A stretch of 64,000 nucleotides of DNA from Isoetes taiwanensis. Its lineage: Eukaryota > Streptophyta > Lycopodiopsida > Isoetales > Isoetaceae. Below are positions 10,996 to 21,353 of this stretch, piece after piece. The DNA lies in the NCBI GenBank assembly GCA_021234155.1, contig JAJEKV010000047.1:11160201-11224200 (forward strand), in the 5' to 3' direction. The translations under genes were made by a program, and so were the position numbers. Below the pieces are notes generated by a model, which saw only the letters and a list, made by a program, of their open reading frames with translations, had not been told where the DNA came from and searched no databases. The first letter of the stretch is position 1. Every line of letters begins with the position of its first letter.

Positions 10996-11109
10996 GTAGC
11001 CGGCCAGATTGAGGGGTTTCCGGCCTGTAAACCGGCAGGCGGCGCCGCCCCGAGCGGCGTTACCGCCTGGCGGTTTACCGGCCGGAAACCCCTCAATCCG
11101 GCCGGTTAC
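10996..11109. repeat. 114-bp near-perfect foldback
   Basis: Left arm 10996-11048 and right arm 11054-11109 are reverse complements apart from about four mismatches and a 3-bp gap, with a 5-base loop (cccga). The arms include GATTGAGGGGTTTCCGGCC and GTAAACCG. It could be a foldback MITE or a long hairpin transcript. Confidence 0.85.
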
Positions 11110-12230
11110 CTAGCACATAAATGGTAACTTGCTACCATAGTGCTAAGGTCAAGAGCAAAAACCCTTTGGATGGTTATTGTCTGGACCAAGAATCAGCAAC
11201 TATAAATTTGCACTTAAAGAAGACTTTTTTTGAAGCAAAGCTGGACCTCGAAAATTTATTTGAAATCCCAATAATGACGAGAAATCTTCCAAGGGTATAT
11301 TTGAACAATGGTAATTTCGACTTAAGGGTGGTTTTCGAAATCCTAACGTGCATCTTTTGGCAATTTTTGGGCGTTGCTACATGCTACTAGTAGAGGCCAT
11401 TGGTTCTTGTTTTTTGCTTCGTGCAAACAATGATTCACTTGTAGAAAAATAGGATCTAATCTCCAATTTCGGAATTTGCCTTGGAGTAATTGAGGCTTGT
11501 GGTACTTCAATCCAATCCAGGTCTGTAAGTGGCTAAGCCGATCTATAATCGATTAGTTTTGTTGAATTGCATTTGAGTACCTTCTTGAGGATGTTTTAAG
11601 GATACATCTATTTTCTGAAGCTTCAGGAAAGCTCGGGTAAGATATAGATAGGCTTGTCATTCATCACAGCAGCAGTATACAATGGTTTGAAGAATAGAGA
11701 GGGGTAGCCGACCATAGGAACAATATTGGACTACCCCATAAAAAGAAATGTGCACAGGCAATATAAAAGGGTAATGGCGACAACTTCTCACCGGGATAAA
11801 AACCCCCGCCCTTTCGGGTTTTCGAGGAAAACCCTAATGAGAAATTGTCGCCAACAACCTTGAATGTGATGCCTGGAAAACCGAAGAAGATGGATTGACG
11901 GCGAACCCAAAGATAGCAGGACCCCAGAAGATGGCAGAAGCCCCGAATGTGTTGCCTGGAGAGCCGAAAAAGGTGGTGTGATGGCGAACACAAATCTAGC
12001 ACTTACGACCCGGAAGATGGCGTAGTTTAAAATATCTGAAGGAGACATGTCGATGGCGAAACCAAAAAAGCAGGACCCCAAACGACCGCAGAAAACCTGC
12101 AGCAACTCAAAAGAACCCTAAAATTACCCGTAAATGGTTAAAAAGAACTAACATGCATGGAATGGATAAGGCAAGCCGCACAATCAAATCCTGCAAAGAA
12201 GAGCACATTAGAACATAAAAAACAACACCC
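11110..12230. other. Intergenic, with a 15-bp inverted repeat at 11776/11838
   Basis: No gene recognised. GGCGACAACTTCTCA (11776-11790) and TGAGAAATTGTCGCC (11838-11852) form a stem with one mismatch around a 47-base loop. The surroundings repeat the phrases agaagatgg, gcctgga and gatggcga in a loose pattern. Confidence 0.5.
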
Positions 12231-12430
12231 AGAAGGTGGAAAAGCATCACCCAGCGGGTGGAAAATAATTATGCGTCACCCTCAAGGTGGAAATAAATAG
12301 CATCACCCTCAAGGTGGAAAAAATAGCATCACCCTCAAGGTGGAAAAAATAGCATCACCCTCAAGGTGGAAATAAATAGCATCACCCTCAAGGTGGAAAT
12401 AAATAGCATCACCCAACGGGTGGAAAATAA
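12231..12430. repeat. 26-27 bp minisatellite, 8 units
   Basis: Units of the form GCATCACCCTCAAGGTGGAAA plus an A/T spacer (aaata or taaata). The GGTGG element recurs at about 12236, 12257, 12286, 12313, 12339, 12365, 12392 and 12419. Each unit holds a small CACCC..GGGTG or CACC..GGTG inverted repeat, and outer units vary in a compensating way (CACCCAGCGGGTGG, CACCCAACGGGTGG). Confidence 0.92.
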
Positions 12431-12890
12431 CATATGAAAAATGACATGATAATGATGCAAAAAACATTATTATAGTAAATGCAAAGTAAACAATATGAAA
12501 CAAACGCGTCCCCACTGAGCACGGCGGGAAGGGGGGGAAGCTCGGAGAAGGAAGGAAGCTGCTGTGAGAAGACGCCGATAACCGGTCCTGAAGGGGAAAG
12601 AGCCTTATATAATGGCTCGTCCCTCCCCAGAATGGCGATCCGATGGCTCGGATCGACGCGAATGTTAACATTTCCATTAAAGCTTTAAAAGAAATGTTTG
12701 TTGTGGTTTATTTTTAGCATGTAGTTCTTCTAGATCATATTGGTATGTGATTCACCCTAATCTATCAAGTTGGTTGCCTGCATTTTGCACTTTTTAATTC
12801 GGGCACCTTTTTTTGCCATGCATGCACTGCAATTTTGACAGTAAGATACTTTTTATCATAATCCTTGATTTGTGACTCAGTTTTAAATGA

Positions 12891-12912
12891 TTTTTTTTTT
12901 TTTTTTTTTTTT
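12891..12912. repeat. T22 homopolymer
   Basis: Uninterrupted run of 22 T. It could be the poly-A tail of a minus-strand retroposon, but no matching body was identified. Confidence 0.8.
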
Positions 12913-12988
12913 GTATTGGAAAGCTTGCTTCAAGGGCTTTCTGATGGTGTATGAATGTCATGATTGGTGAGTTTTCTGAGTCAAAACA

Positions 12989-13606
12989 TCATTTTTTACG
13001 TTCTGATTTAGTAAGGTTTTTGGAAAGCTTGCACTCTACCATGGCCATCACAACACAAGAAGAAATAGCAATAGGTACACTGTCCAATAAAGGAGAATAA
13101 AAAGAGGGATCCAAGTCTTGCGCATTTTTTTCAAATGAGAAATTATTCTCGCTTGATAAAAGATTCTCAACACTGGACTTAGCAGCCTGGCAGTCTGACA
13201 GTGGTGGGTCTTCTGCCATCTAAACTATTTGGTCCTCATTGTAAGAATCTTTAGTCCTCAACAGCTAGTGCCAGACATCAGGTCTGACACATTTACCTTT
13301 CAAGATCAAAACACTCTCCAAAGCCCTATAGACTTGTAAGTTCAATGTTTTCCACCTACCGTTCGTGATTAGATATAAACTATTCATTCTGAGGGAGGGA
13401 TGACAGCCACATCTATGACATGTGAAATGGACAGAATTGTTACTGTTAATAAAGGCCTTGGTCCCAGACACTGATGGCGTATATATGGGAACAAATGCTC
13501 CTTCAGTACATGCACTAGAGTCAGAGGTGCCGCTACAATAGAAGCGTTGTGTGGAAGAGAGTACAGACATTTGAAAGGAAATATATTGAGGTGGGAGTAT
13601 AGACAT
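12989..13606 (-). other. Two coding-like minus-strand frames, unidentified
   Basis: Two adjacent minus-strand open frames, 13265-13606 (113 codons, containing FVPIYTPSVSGTKAF and the Cys/His cluster HFTCHRCGCH) and 12989-13219 (76 codons, starting MAEDPPLSDCQAAKSSVENL). Amino-acid composition is plausible for protein, and the Cys-Cys-His grouping is suggestive, but I recognise no family and no splice pair joining them. They could be parts of a captured gene or chance frames. Confidence 0.2.
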
Positions 13607-13739
13607 CCCTAGTGGACCAGGAGCTGCAACGTCAAGCTAGCGAACAGGAGCAGGCCGCCTCAGTGTCTACTGCTACCAGGCCTCTGAACTTGTGTATTAT
13701 AGGGAGTTACAGAGGCAGAGACTAATGCCCTTTCAGATG

Positions 13740-14185
13740 TGGATGAGGCTTTATATTTCTTCACTGATGTCATGTATGTGAAAGTTGCTATCGGATGGGA
13801 GCGCAAGACCTGATTGTCCTCGACATCTTTTGGTTCGGTTTCAAGATGCTCTCATCCGCCAACATGTTCTTCAGCATGGAAACCAACCTAAGGGTACTAA
13901 TTTCTCAGTACATGAGGACTCTCCCCTCTTCAATTGTGTAACTATCAAGAGGATCTTTGCAAGGTGAGGGCAGCCCCCCTTCAAAAGAAATAGGCGGTGT
14001 ATAGAAGAGGTGCAACAATCATTCTAGATCAATGTCCTTCCAATCTTGAATTGACCACGTCTAGATAATTCAAATATCACAAAATTACCATTAATATTAG
14101 TATTATCTTTTTTGTACATTTGGGCTTTCTACCCCTCTGTTGTTTGGATCCCATGGCCAATTTGGTCTCCGTGGATGTTAAAAAA
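13740..14185 (+). mobile_element. LINE fragment: ORF1-like piece and 3' end
   Basis: Bases 13785-13967 encode CPRHLLVRFQDALIRQHVLQ followed by KGTNFSVHEDSP, which resembles the RNA-binding domain of L1 ORF1 proteins (PRH-x-[LIV]-VRF ... KGT.[IV]S..[ED]). At 14119-14172 the sequence matches the 3' end seen in the LINEs at 22319-22643 and 57600-57825 (ttggatcccatggccaattt, then ggtctccgtggatg). ORF2 is missing in between, so this is an internally deleted copy. The ORF1 identification is by motif only. Confidence 0.5.
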
Positions 14186-14235
14186 CCTGTCTGTCTGACT
14201 GACAGGATCAGATATTCCATCAAACCACCAGACTA

Positions 14236-14597
<362 letters not shown>

Positions 14598-14599
14598 CT

Positions 14600-16977
14600 C
14601 CATAATTGATTGTTTAAACATGGGAGTGCAAATAGCTAGTCCAAGCAACAACTCTACTAACGATTCAAGCTACATCGGTCAATCCCTCAATAGCCTTATC
14701 ATTCCATACGTGGACCGAGCTAATCCAAGATGGCACATCTTCTTCATGATCCTTAAATGACACACGTTCATGCCTTAGTTCATCTTGTAATTACACCATT
14801 TAGAACTAATCATTTCAACATTACTAACTAGATCATTTTCTACACCAATCAAGGTTAATATATCTAGTCATGCATACTTTAGCACTACAAAATTCAAGAG
14901 CAAAATGCACCTTTTTTTAGATACTTTTTAGAATGTACAAATTACCACTTTAGGCACATATACGAGCCATGGCAAAAAGCCAACCAAAATTAGATATCAA
15001 AGTTTCAAACTCATGCATTAACTTATACATGGAGATGAGATAATAGAACAAAAAGTATCTTGTTTAAAACAAAAGAGATGTTCTCTAATATAAAGCCACT
15101 TCCCTTTATCAAATAGGCCTTCGACTTAGTTGCATGAACTATAGAAGTCCTTGTAAGCTAAGATGTCTAGCCAGTTGAACTTGGCAGCCCAGTTCCATTA
15201 TTTCAATTCCAACACCCATGTAAAACACTTAATTCGAGAACATTGAGAAACCAAGCAAGCATTACCATGAAAGTACCCCAATCTAGGATGGGCCAACTAT
15301 AATCTTATAGTAATGATCCCAAGGCCCAAAGTAATTGGGTTTTCTCGACTTATCGCCCCTTCACCCAATGTAGCCTGTTGTTCTTAGCTAGTGTTAGTGA
15401 CAAAGACAATTGAAATCTACTAAGTGCAAGTTGTAATCTAGAAATACTAGATTTACCATCAAATATACACCATCAAATGTGGGATCAATAAAAAAAACTC
15501 GTGATTCGGCTGAAACCTTCGTAATCATGTAATTTAGAATCCAAAAAAACATCCTAATATGAACATGACAATCTTCTCTACAAATATCTATGCAGTAATT
15601 CATGTATAGGTTCAGCTTCTGATTGCAACTCCATTTTGGCCCATAATTTGGACGATTATAGAAGCGTTCTAACATGTGTTAAGCAAGCAAGTTGTTTTTG
15701 AGATCTTTTATTGTGACCATTTTATGACATTCAATTCAAGTTGTGTATATGATTTGTACTTGCAGGCCTACAATGGCTTATGTCTCCTTCCATGCTTATT
15801 TTCTTTGGATGCATTAATGTGACTGAACTTTTTTGTCCTGCAGATTTAAATCTCCTCCATTACAAGTTTAATGCCCAAGTGTGAACCATAGGGGAGGAAA
15901 TTTTCAAACATCCATGATGTCCAAGAGATTTTATGGAGTAGGTGAGCTCTATTGATGTTGAAGAACTGCAATAATATTGTAATATCTATATGCTTTTCTT
16001 TTTAACGGACACTAATGCAAATAATCCTTTTTCTAGATTATAGATTAACTGAGAAAATCTAATAATAGCTTGTTCTAATTTTGCAGTATCTATCATGCTT
16101 CACTCTGCTCCAACATATTCATTGCAGCATGTTCTAGGGTAGAGGTGTGAAAATGTATAATCTTCAGGTTTATTCATTCCAGCAAATGCAGTTTTTGCAT
16201 TTTGCTTTAAATATTGTCTTTAGTATATTTTATAGAAATGTTACCCAGCAACGATAGAATGTTGCAAGTGATCCAGAGAAAATGAAAAGCACAATGTATC
16301 AAACTTGAATAGAAAATGTAAAGTACCAGAGATTCATTGATCTATATTGTTACCATATATACTTTCAGCATGGAGTATCACTATTTTTTACCGTGCCATG
16401 TACTGGATGCATCAAATCATCTCAATCGTATCCAGCCTGTTGTCAAAGCACTCTCATTTTGCATAACAAAGACAACCACAATTTAGCCTAAGTCTCCAAA
16501 GCGTATTCTTTCAAAACAATTTATGCTATAGCCCTTTTAGCTCTATAAGGTAGGATTATGCTATTTTGGATTAATTTGTTTATAAGTATTTTGAAGCTCT
16601 CTGTACATAATTCTGACATATGGAGCTCAGGTTATGAGCTCAGGAACAATTGCCATTCTTCTTCCTCTCTCTCTAGCGCATCGCTCTCTAGTGCCCTCTA
16701 GAGAACGAAACCCTCTAGAGAAAGGTAAATAGCAATCTCATAGCTGTGAAGAAAAGTAACAAAGAAGTGCATTAGATCGAGTTAAGATTGGGATTCGAAT
16801 CCCAAGTTTATTTCCTTAAGGACTATTTGAAGGCTCTGCATTTTTGTCTTGAGTGCTATGAAGTGGGCTTTTGCATTAGCAGTGCACATATTGAAGACTG
16901 TCTTTGAAAAGTTAGGCTTATCAAATAAATGTATCACAGTTTTTTTTGAAATAGGAGGTTGAATCATTAGTAATCTA
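14600..16977. other. Intergenic, no gene recognised
   Basis: AT-rich and read on both strands. A minus-strand frame at 15394-15675 has no recognisable motif. A CT-rich palindromic patch (cctctagaga repeated) lies at about 16680-16720. Nothing else could be supported. Confidence 0.4.
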
Positions 16978-19140
16978 TTATATTTTATTAGTGGACCAAC
17001 TAAAAATAAGGGGCAAGGAAAGATCGGGAATTAAAATAAGTAATTTAGTTAAATTACATGGCCATAAATTCTCCACAATTGTAGTTTCGTGATATTTCAG
17101 GCACGGTTCGGGATATGGTCCTTCTGACTTTTGAGCTGCTTTTCTGACATTTTGAGCTGACATTTTGGTTTTTGCTTCTTTTTGGGTTGCCCGCAGGGCA
17201 AACCCTACACGAGCTTGTGCTGATACAAGAATATGCAGGACGTTCCAAAGATAATATCTCGACCCAGAATCGTATATTATCTTTGCCACACGCATACATG
17301 TCATCAATGACATATACTTGAGGGCCGTAAAGGGTTGTAGGCCTCGTTCCAATGTGGGATTTATGTGGCGCTGGTAGTGTGCTGTCTTGACCTGTTCAAG
17401 GGCGCTGGCATCCCAAAGCTTGCTGATGAAGCAAGCGTCAAGATATTGCCTCAAGCTATGGCGATCTGCCTTTGTTTGCACATGTATGCACCTGTGCTCC
17501 TGCACATTCCATCTAGCCATCCATTGAGCTCTCTTTTCCCTCCAGCAGGCCTTGAGGCGTTGTGGCCCCATTGCCATGATATAAGCTAGTTTTGGGAGAC
17601 GAGCATCGTCCATGTTGACCACCTTACGAAAATAGACAATGTGGCGATCAAGGGCAGCCCTCTCGAAGAGGCAAGAATCCTGTTTCCTCGCAAAGTAGAA
17701 TTTGATATGGGACCTGTGGACTTCACCCCTAGTGCTCGTACCAAGAAGGCTTTACACTTTTGCTCCAAGTCATTCCAAGTAGCGAGGGATACTCTTGGGC
17801 CCCATACTTCAACCCCGTATAAAAGGACCGGGCTCCACTAAGACTTTGAATCGGTGTGACTGATGGGTCCAATCATACAACTCCGCTCTATGACTATTGT
17901 TTTGCATTGCATATAGTGCTTTCCAGCCGGTCGTAACTTCGTGGCCGTATGGATGTGTCCCAAAGCATAGTAGACGGAAACTCCACTCCCAAATATTTGT
18001 ATGTGGATGCTACTTCCACATTACGCCCTCGATAACGGAAGGAAGGGATCCTCTACCGTCGTGAAGATGATATGAAAACCACCTTAGTCTTGGCCAAGTT
18101 GGACGCGCATATATTAAACTTGACAAAATGTGTCCGGGCATCGAGATGTCGTTGCATGTCCGCTGGTGTGTAAGCTAGGAGGTCCACATCATCGGATATA
18201 TTAACCGCTTGATGATCCGGTAGAGAAGGTGAGCCCCATCGCCCCCATTATCGCCAAGCCAGCTCTCAATTGATCAATGTAAAGCCCAAACAATGTTGGG
18301 GAGAGAGGGCATCCCCGCGAACCCCGATACTACTATCAAATGGTTGGCTTGTCGGCCGCAACCGACCGAGCATCTTTTATAAAGCACATTACCTTTGCAT
18401 TCTCGCAAATCTACCGGAACCCCAAATGCCGCAATCTTGCCCATAGTTTTTCCCGAGGCACGGTGTCAAATGCCTTTGCAAAATCCACGGCAACAACAAT
18501 ATAGATCCCGACGGCGGTTCCTGGCCGTCTTCAACCGAGAGCTCGCAATGTGAAGATGTGGTCAATGGTTGAGTGTCGGGTCCGAATCACGCCTGGGTGA
18601 GGGCCCCAGATCTCTCTTGCCTCTCCTTGACTGTCAACCGCTGCTTTCGAGAATCCCAAAGAAGCAATTTTGCAAACACCGAACCCGACCATGATTGTTC
18701 GGTAATTGGTCAAGCGATCGGGGTCACCCGCCTTATAGATGGGAACAACTCGCTATTGGTCCACCGCATCGGAAGCCTTCTGTAATGCCTTGTTGAACAA
18801 GGCGGTCAAAGATCGGTATTATGGACTACCACGCCCACTTAAGCAATTCACTCGCATGCCATCCAGTCCGGGCTTTCCCATTGGCAAGACGCCGTAAGCC
18901 TTGTTCCACGCCCGAATCTGTGATTTCCAAAGACTGGGCCTTCTTGCGGGGGTAATGCTGCATGTGCACCCTGAGGGTCGTATAGCTGTTGCAAGTATTG
19001 CCTCCACTACTCGGGAGTGATGTTCCCTGTGGGCTGTACTGGCTTTCTAAGAACCCTTCGCCAGAAGGTCCTGGGGTGACGTTCCAGGAGATAAAACATT
19101 TCCCAGGAGAAGGGGAATAAGTTGGCTCGCCATGTGGAGA
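16978..19140 (-). mobile_element. L1-like LINE ORF2, minus strand, decayed
   Basis: Reads on the minus strand from about 19140. The RT entry block appears as LRRLANGKA (about 18900; usually ..L..GKAPG.DG) and continues in another frame as LDGMRVNCL. The thumb region reads WNDLEQKCKAFLVRALGVKS (about 17790-17730). The post-RT C-terminal region begins VVNMDDARLPKLAYIMAMGP (about 17622) and is homologous to the plus-strand LINE at 21807. Several frameshifts separate the blocks, so it is non-functional. It abuts the Ty3 element at about 19140. Confidence 0.82.
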
Positions 19141-19147
19141 GGAGCTC

Positions 19148-19918
19148 ATGTTCATGGAGGCAGAATACTTGTTCCAGTCTAAGGGCATGGGACTTTGGGA
19201 AATAGAAAGTTTCGACGCAGCCTTAACAACTAAGCATGAAGACTATACAGGGACATTGTGGGTTGATGATGAGAACAAAACCGTCATTGCAGAATTAGTG
19301 CTCATGAGGCCATTATCTCAACACAACAAAACTGCCAGTTTATGGTTTGATGGTGGGATCTCAAAAAGGGCTCAAGTGGCAGTTGCTGGGGCAGTTCTTA
19401 AGGACTCATGTAAAAGAATAATTGCCCGATCAGGAAAAATTGTTCCTGCAGTAACTTCGAATGTAGCAGAATATGAGGCTCTCCTCATGGGTCTTAATCA
19501 AGCAATGGATTTGGGATTTAAGCAACTGCATATTTTTGGAGACTCCATGTTAGTCTGTAAGCAATTGACAGGCGAGTTTCAGACCAAGCATGAGAATATG
19601 TGTAGATACAAAAATCTAGCATTGGAAAAATTGAAATATTTTGGACAGTGGAGCATACATCACATTCCTAGAGGGGACAATATGGAAGGTAATTTGGTGT
19701 GTAGAGAGACTTTATTCGATTACCTCAAGGAACAGTCCATAGCAGAGGAAGATCTCCCAGAAGATGCCCTAAGACACATGCACCCTATTTTGGTGATAGA
19801 CACTAGTAAAGAAACAAATGTGCAGCAAGTTTTGGTGACAAAGAATGGGAAGACAAGACAAGTGGCAGTTGGAATGAACATCGGCAGGGAGACCTACAAA
19901 TTCTGCAAAAGACGTTGA
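19148..19918 (+). CDS. Archaeal-type RNase H domain of Ty3 pol, upstream of RT
   Basis: A 256-codon open frame. Residues about 70-185 are an RNase H of the archaeal/plant type: LWFDGGISKRAQVAVAGAVL (first Asp), NVAEYEALLMGLNQAMDLG (Glu), LHIFGDSMLVCKQL (second Asp) and the terminal IHHIPRGDN block. The final catalytic Asp, normally in an ADxLA-like context, is replaced (EGNLVC). The frame then runs through an acidic linker (EEDLPEDALRHMHPI) directly into the pre-RT segment (VAVGMNIGRETYK), which continues one frame over as MSDIFAWDYDE at the start of RT. Thus the domain is fused upstream of RT. In dual-RNase-H Tat elements as I know them the extra domain follows the native RNase H. Preceding sequence is lost. 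Confidence 0.85.
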   Translation: MFMEAEYLFQSKGMGLWEIESFDAALTTKHEDYTGTLWVDDENKTVIAELVLMRPLSQHNKTASLWFDGGISKRAQVAVAGAVLKDSCKRIIARSGKIVPAVTSNVAEYEALLMGLNQAMDLGFKQLHIFGDSMLVCKQLTGEFQTKHENMCRYKNLALEKLKYFGQWSIHHIPRGDNMEGNLVCRETLFDYLKEQSIAEEDLPEDALRHMHPILVIDTSKETNVQQVLVTKNGKTRQVAVGMNIGRETYKFCKRR

Positions 19919-20793
19919 AAGAGATGTCAGACATATTCGCTTGGGATTACGATGAGCGGAAGGAAATACTAACGCATGTCTGTGAGTTTGAGATTAAACT
20001 GAAACCAGGGGTAACTCCAGTGGTGCAAAAATTGAGAAGGATAAACCCAGCTTTATTGCCCTTGATACAAGCCGAAATAGAAAAGATGTTGGCTGCTGGT
20101 CTTATTGTGGAAATAATAAATTCCACTTGGGTTTCATGCATTGTACCTGTAGACAAGAAAAATGGAAGTTTAAGGATTTGCATAGATTAGCAAGAACTTA
20201 ACAAGGCAACCCTCAAGGATTTCTATCCATTACCATTTCTCGAAGAGGTCTTGCATGTTGTAGCAAGTAACCAGTATTATTCTTTTTTGGATGGATTTTC
20301 GGGCTTTAATCAAATCAGTGTGAAGATGGATGACCAACCAAAAACAGCATTTATTACGCCTTAGGGGACGTTTGCTATGAAAAGGATGCCCCTTGGGCTT
20401 ATGAATGCACCTTCGACATTCCAGAGGACGATGGACACAGTGTTCAGAATCATGCCTACCAAGAATTTCAGAATATTTCTTGATGATTTGTATTTGGCGA
20501 CTACAAGAGAAGATCATCTTAACATGATCAGGCAATTGTGCCTTCTGTGCAGGGACTTCAGTATGTGTCTTAACCCTAAGAAATGTATTTTTTGGACCCA
20601 AAAGGGATTGTTGCTTGGCCACGAAGTTTCAGCGGGGGGAATTCAGGTGGCAGACGACAAGGTGGCAGCTATCCAGAAGCTTTCACCATCAAGCAATCTG
20701 AAGGAAGTAAAACGTTTGATAGGTATGATGAGCTTCTTGAGGTTCCTAATTTTGCACACATTGTCAATCCTATATCAAAACTCACACGAGTAG
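19915..20793 (+). pseudogene. Ty3 reverse transcriptase
   Basis: RT fingers begin MSDIFAWDYDERKEI and VCEFEIKLKPGVTPVVQKLR; then WVSCIVPVDKKNGSLRICID, an in-frame TAG, FYPLPFLEEVL, FLDGFSGFNQI, a second stop, RMPLGLMNAPSTFQRTMDTV, and the active-site motif FRIFLDDLYL (FLDD). The connection follows (CIFWTQKGLLLGHEV, IGMMSFLRFLI). Domain order and spacing are normal for Ty3. Two stops and a frame change near 20790 make it non-functional. Confidence 0.9.
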
Positions 20794-20849
20794 GGCACGA
20801 AAGGCAAGAGCAAATATGTTTCCATTCTCTGGACCCAAGAATGTCAAGA

Positions 20850-21160
20850 AGCTTTTGAAAGTGTTATTGCGATTCTTAGCCGGGAACCAGCCTTAGGATC
20901 TTCAAATATTAAAGAAGAATTCCATGTTTATATCACGATCACCATTAAAGCTATAGGTATAGCTTTAGTACAAGGAAAAAGAGCAATTGCTTATTCTGGG
21001 AAACAATGGACCAGCGCAGAAGAAAGATACCCCAAGTACGAGAAATATGTAGCAGGGTTGATACTTGTAGTGGATAAGTACGGCTATTTGTTTTACAATC
21101 AAAAGGTTATTGTTTATATGAAACACAACCCTATCAAAATGTTTGTTCAATAAGGGGGAG
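20850..21160 (+). pseudogene. Native Ty3 RNase H, catalytic residues lost
   Basis: Follows RT as expected: FHVYITITIKAIGIALVQGK, then RAIAYSGKQWTSAEERYPKY, then VDKYGYLFYNQKVIVYMKHN. The first catalytic Asp (usually D-A-S) is replaced within ITITI, and the TDH motif is replaced by MKHN. The Glu region (AEERYPKYEK) is retained. In known dual-RNase-H elements the native domain degenerates into a tether-like module; this pattern fits, although simple pseudogene decay could produce it too. Confidence 0.75.
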
Positions 21161-21353
21161 AAAAAGGACAAACTTTACAGGTGGGCAGTCAAGCTATTAA
21201 GGTTTGACCTGCAAGTGGAAACTTTTGATGGTAAGCGAGACCCCAGCCTATACTTGCCTTATGCCTTTTTTCTCATGATATCACTGCAGAGGAGGACGTC
21301 CATGAAACAGATTTGAATATAAAATTTTGCAACACTAAATACTGCCAGAAGGT

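Noticed and set aside
12231-12430. CRISPR-like array
   Set aside because: Tandem 26-27 bp units with no variable spacers in a plant context.
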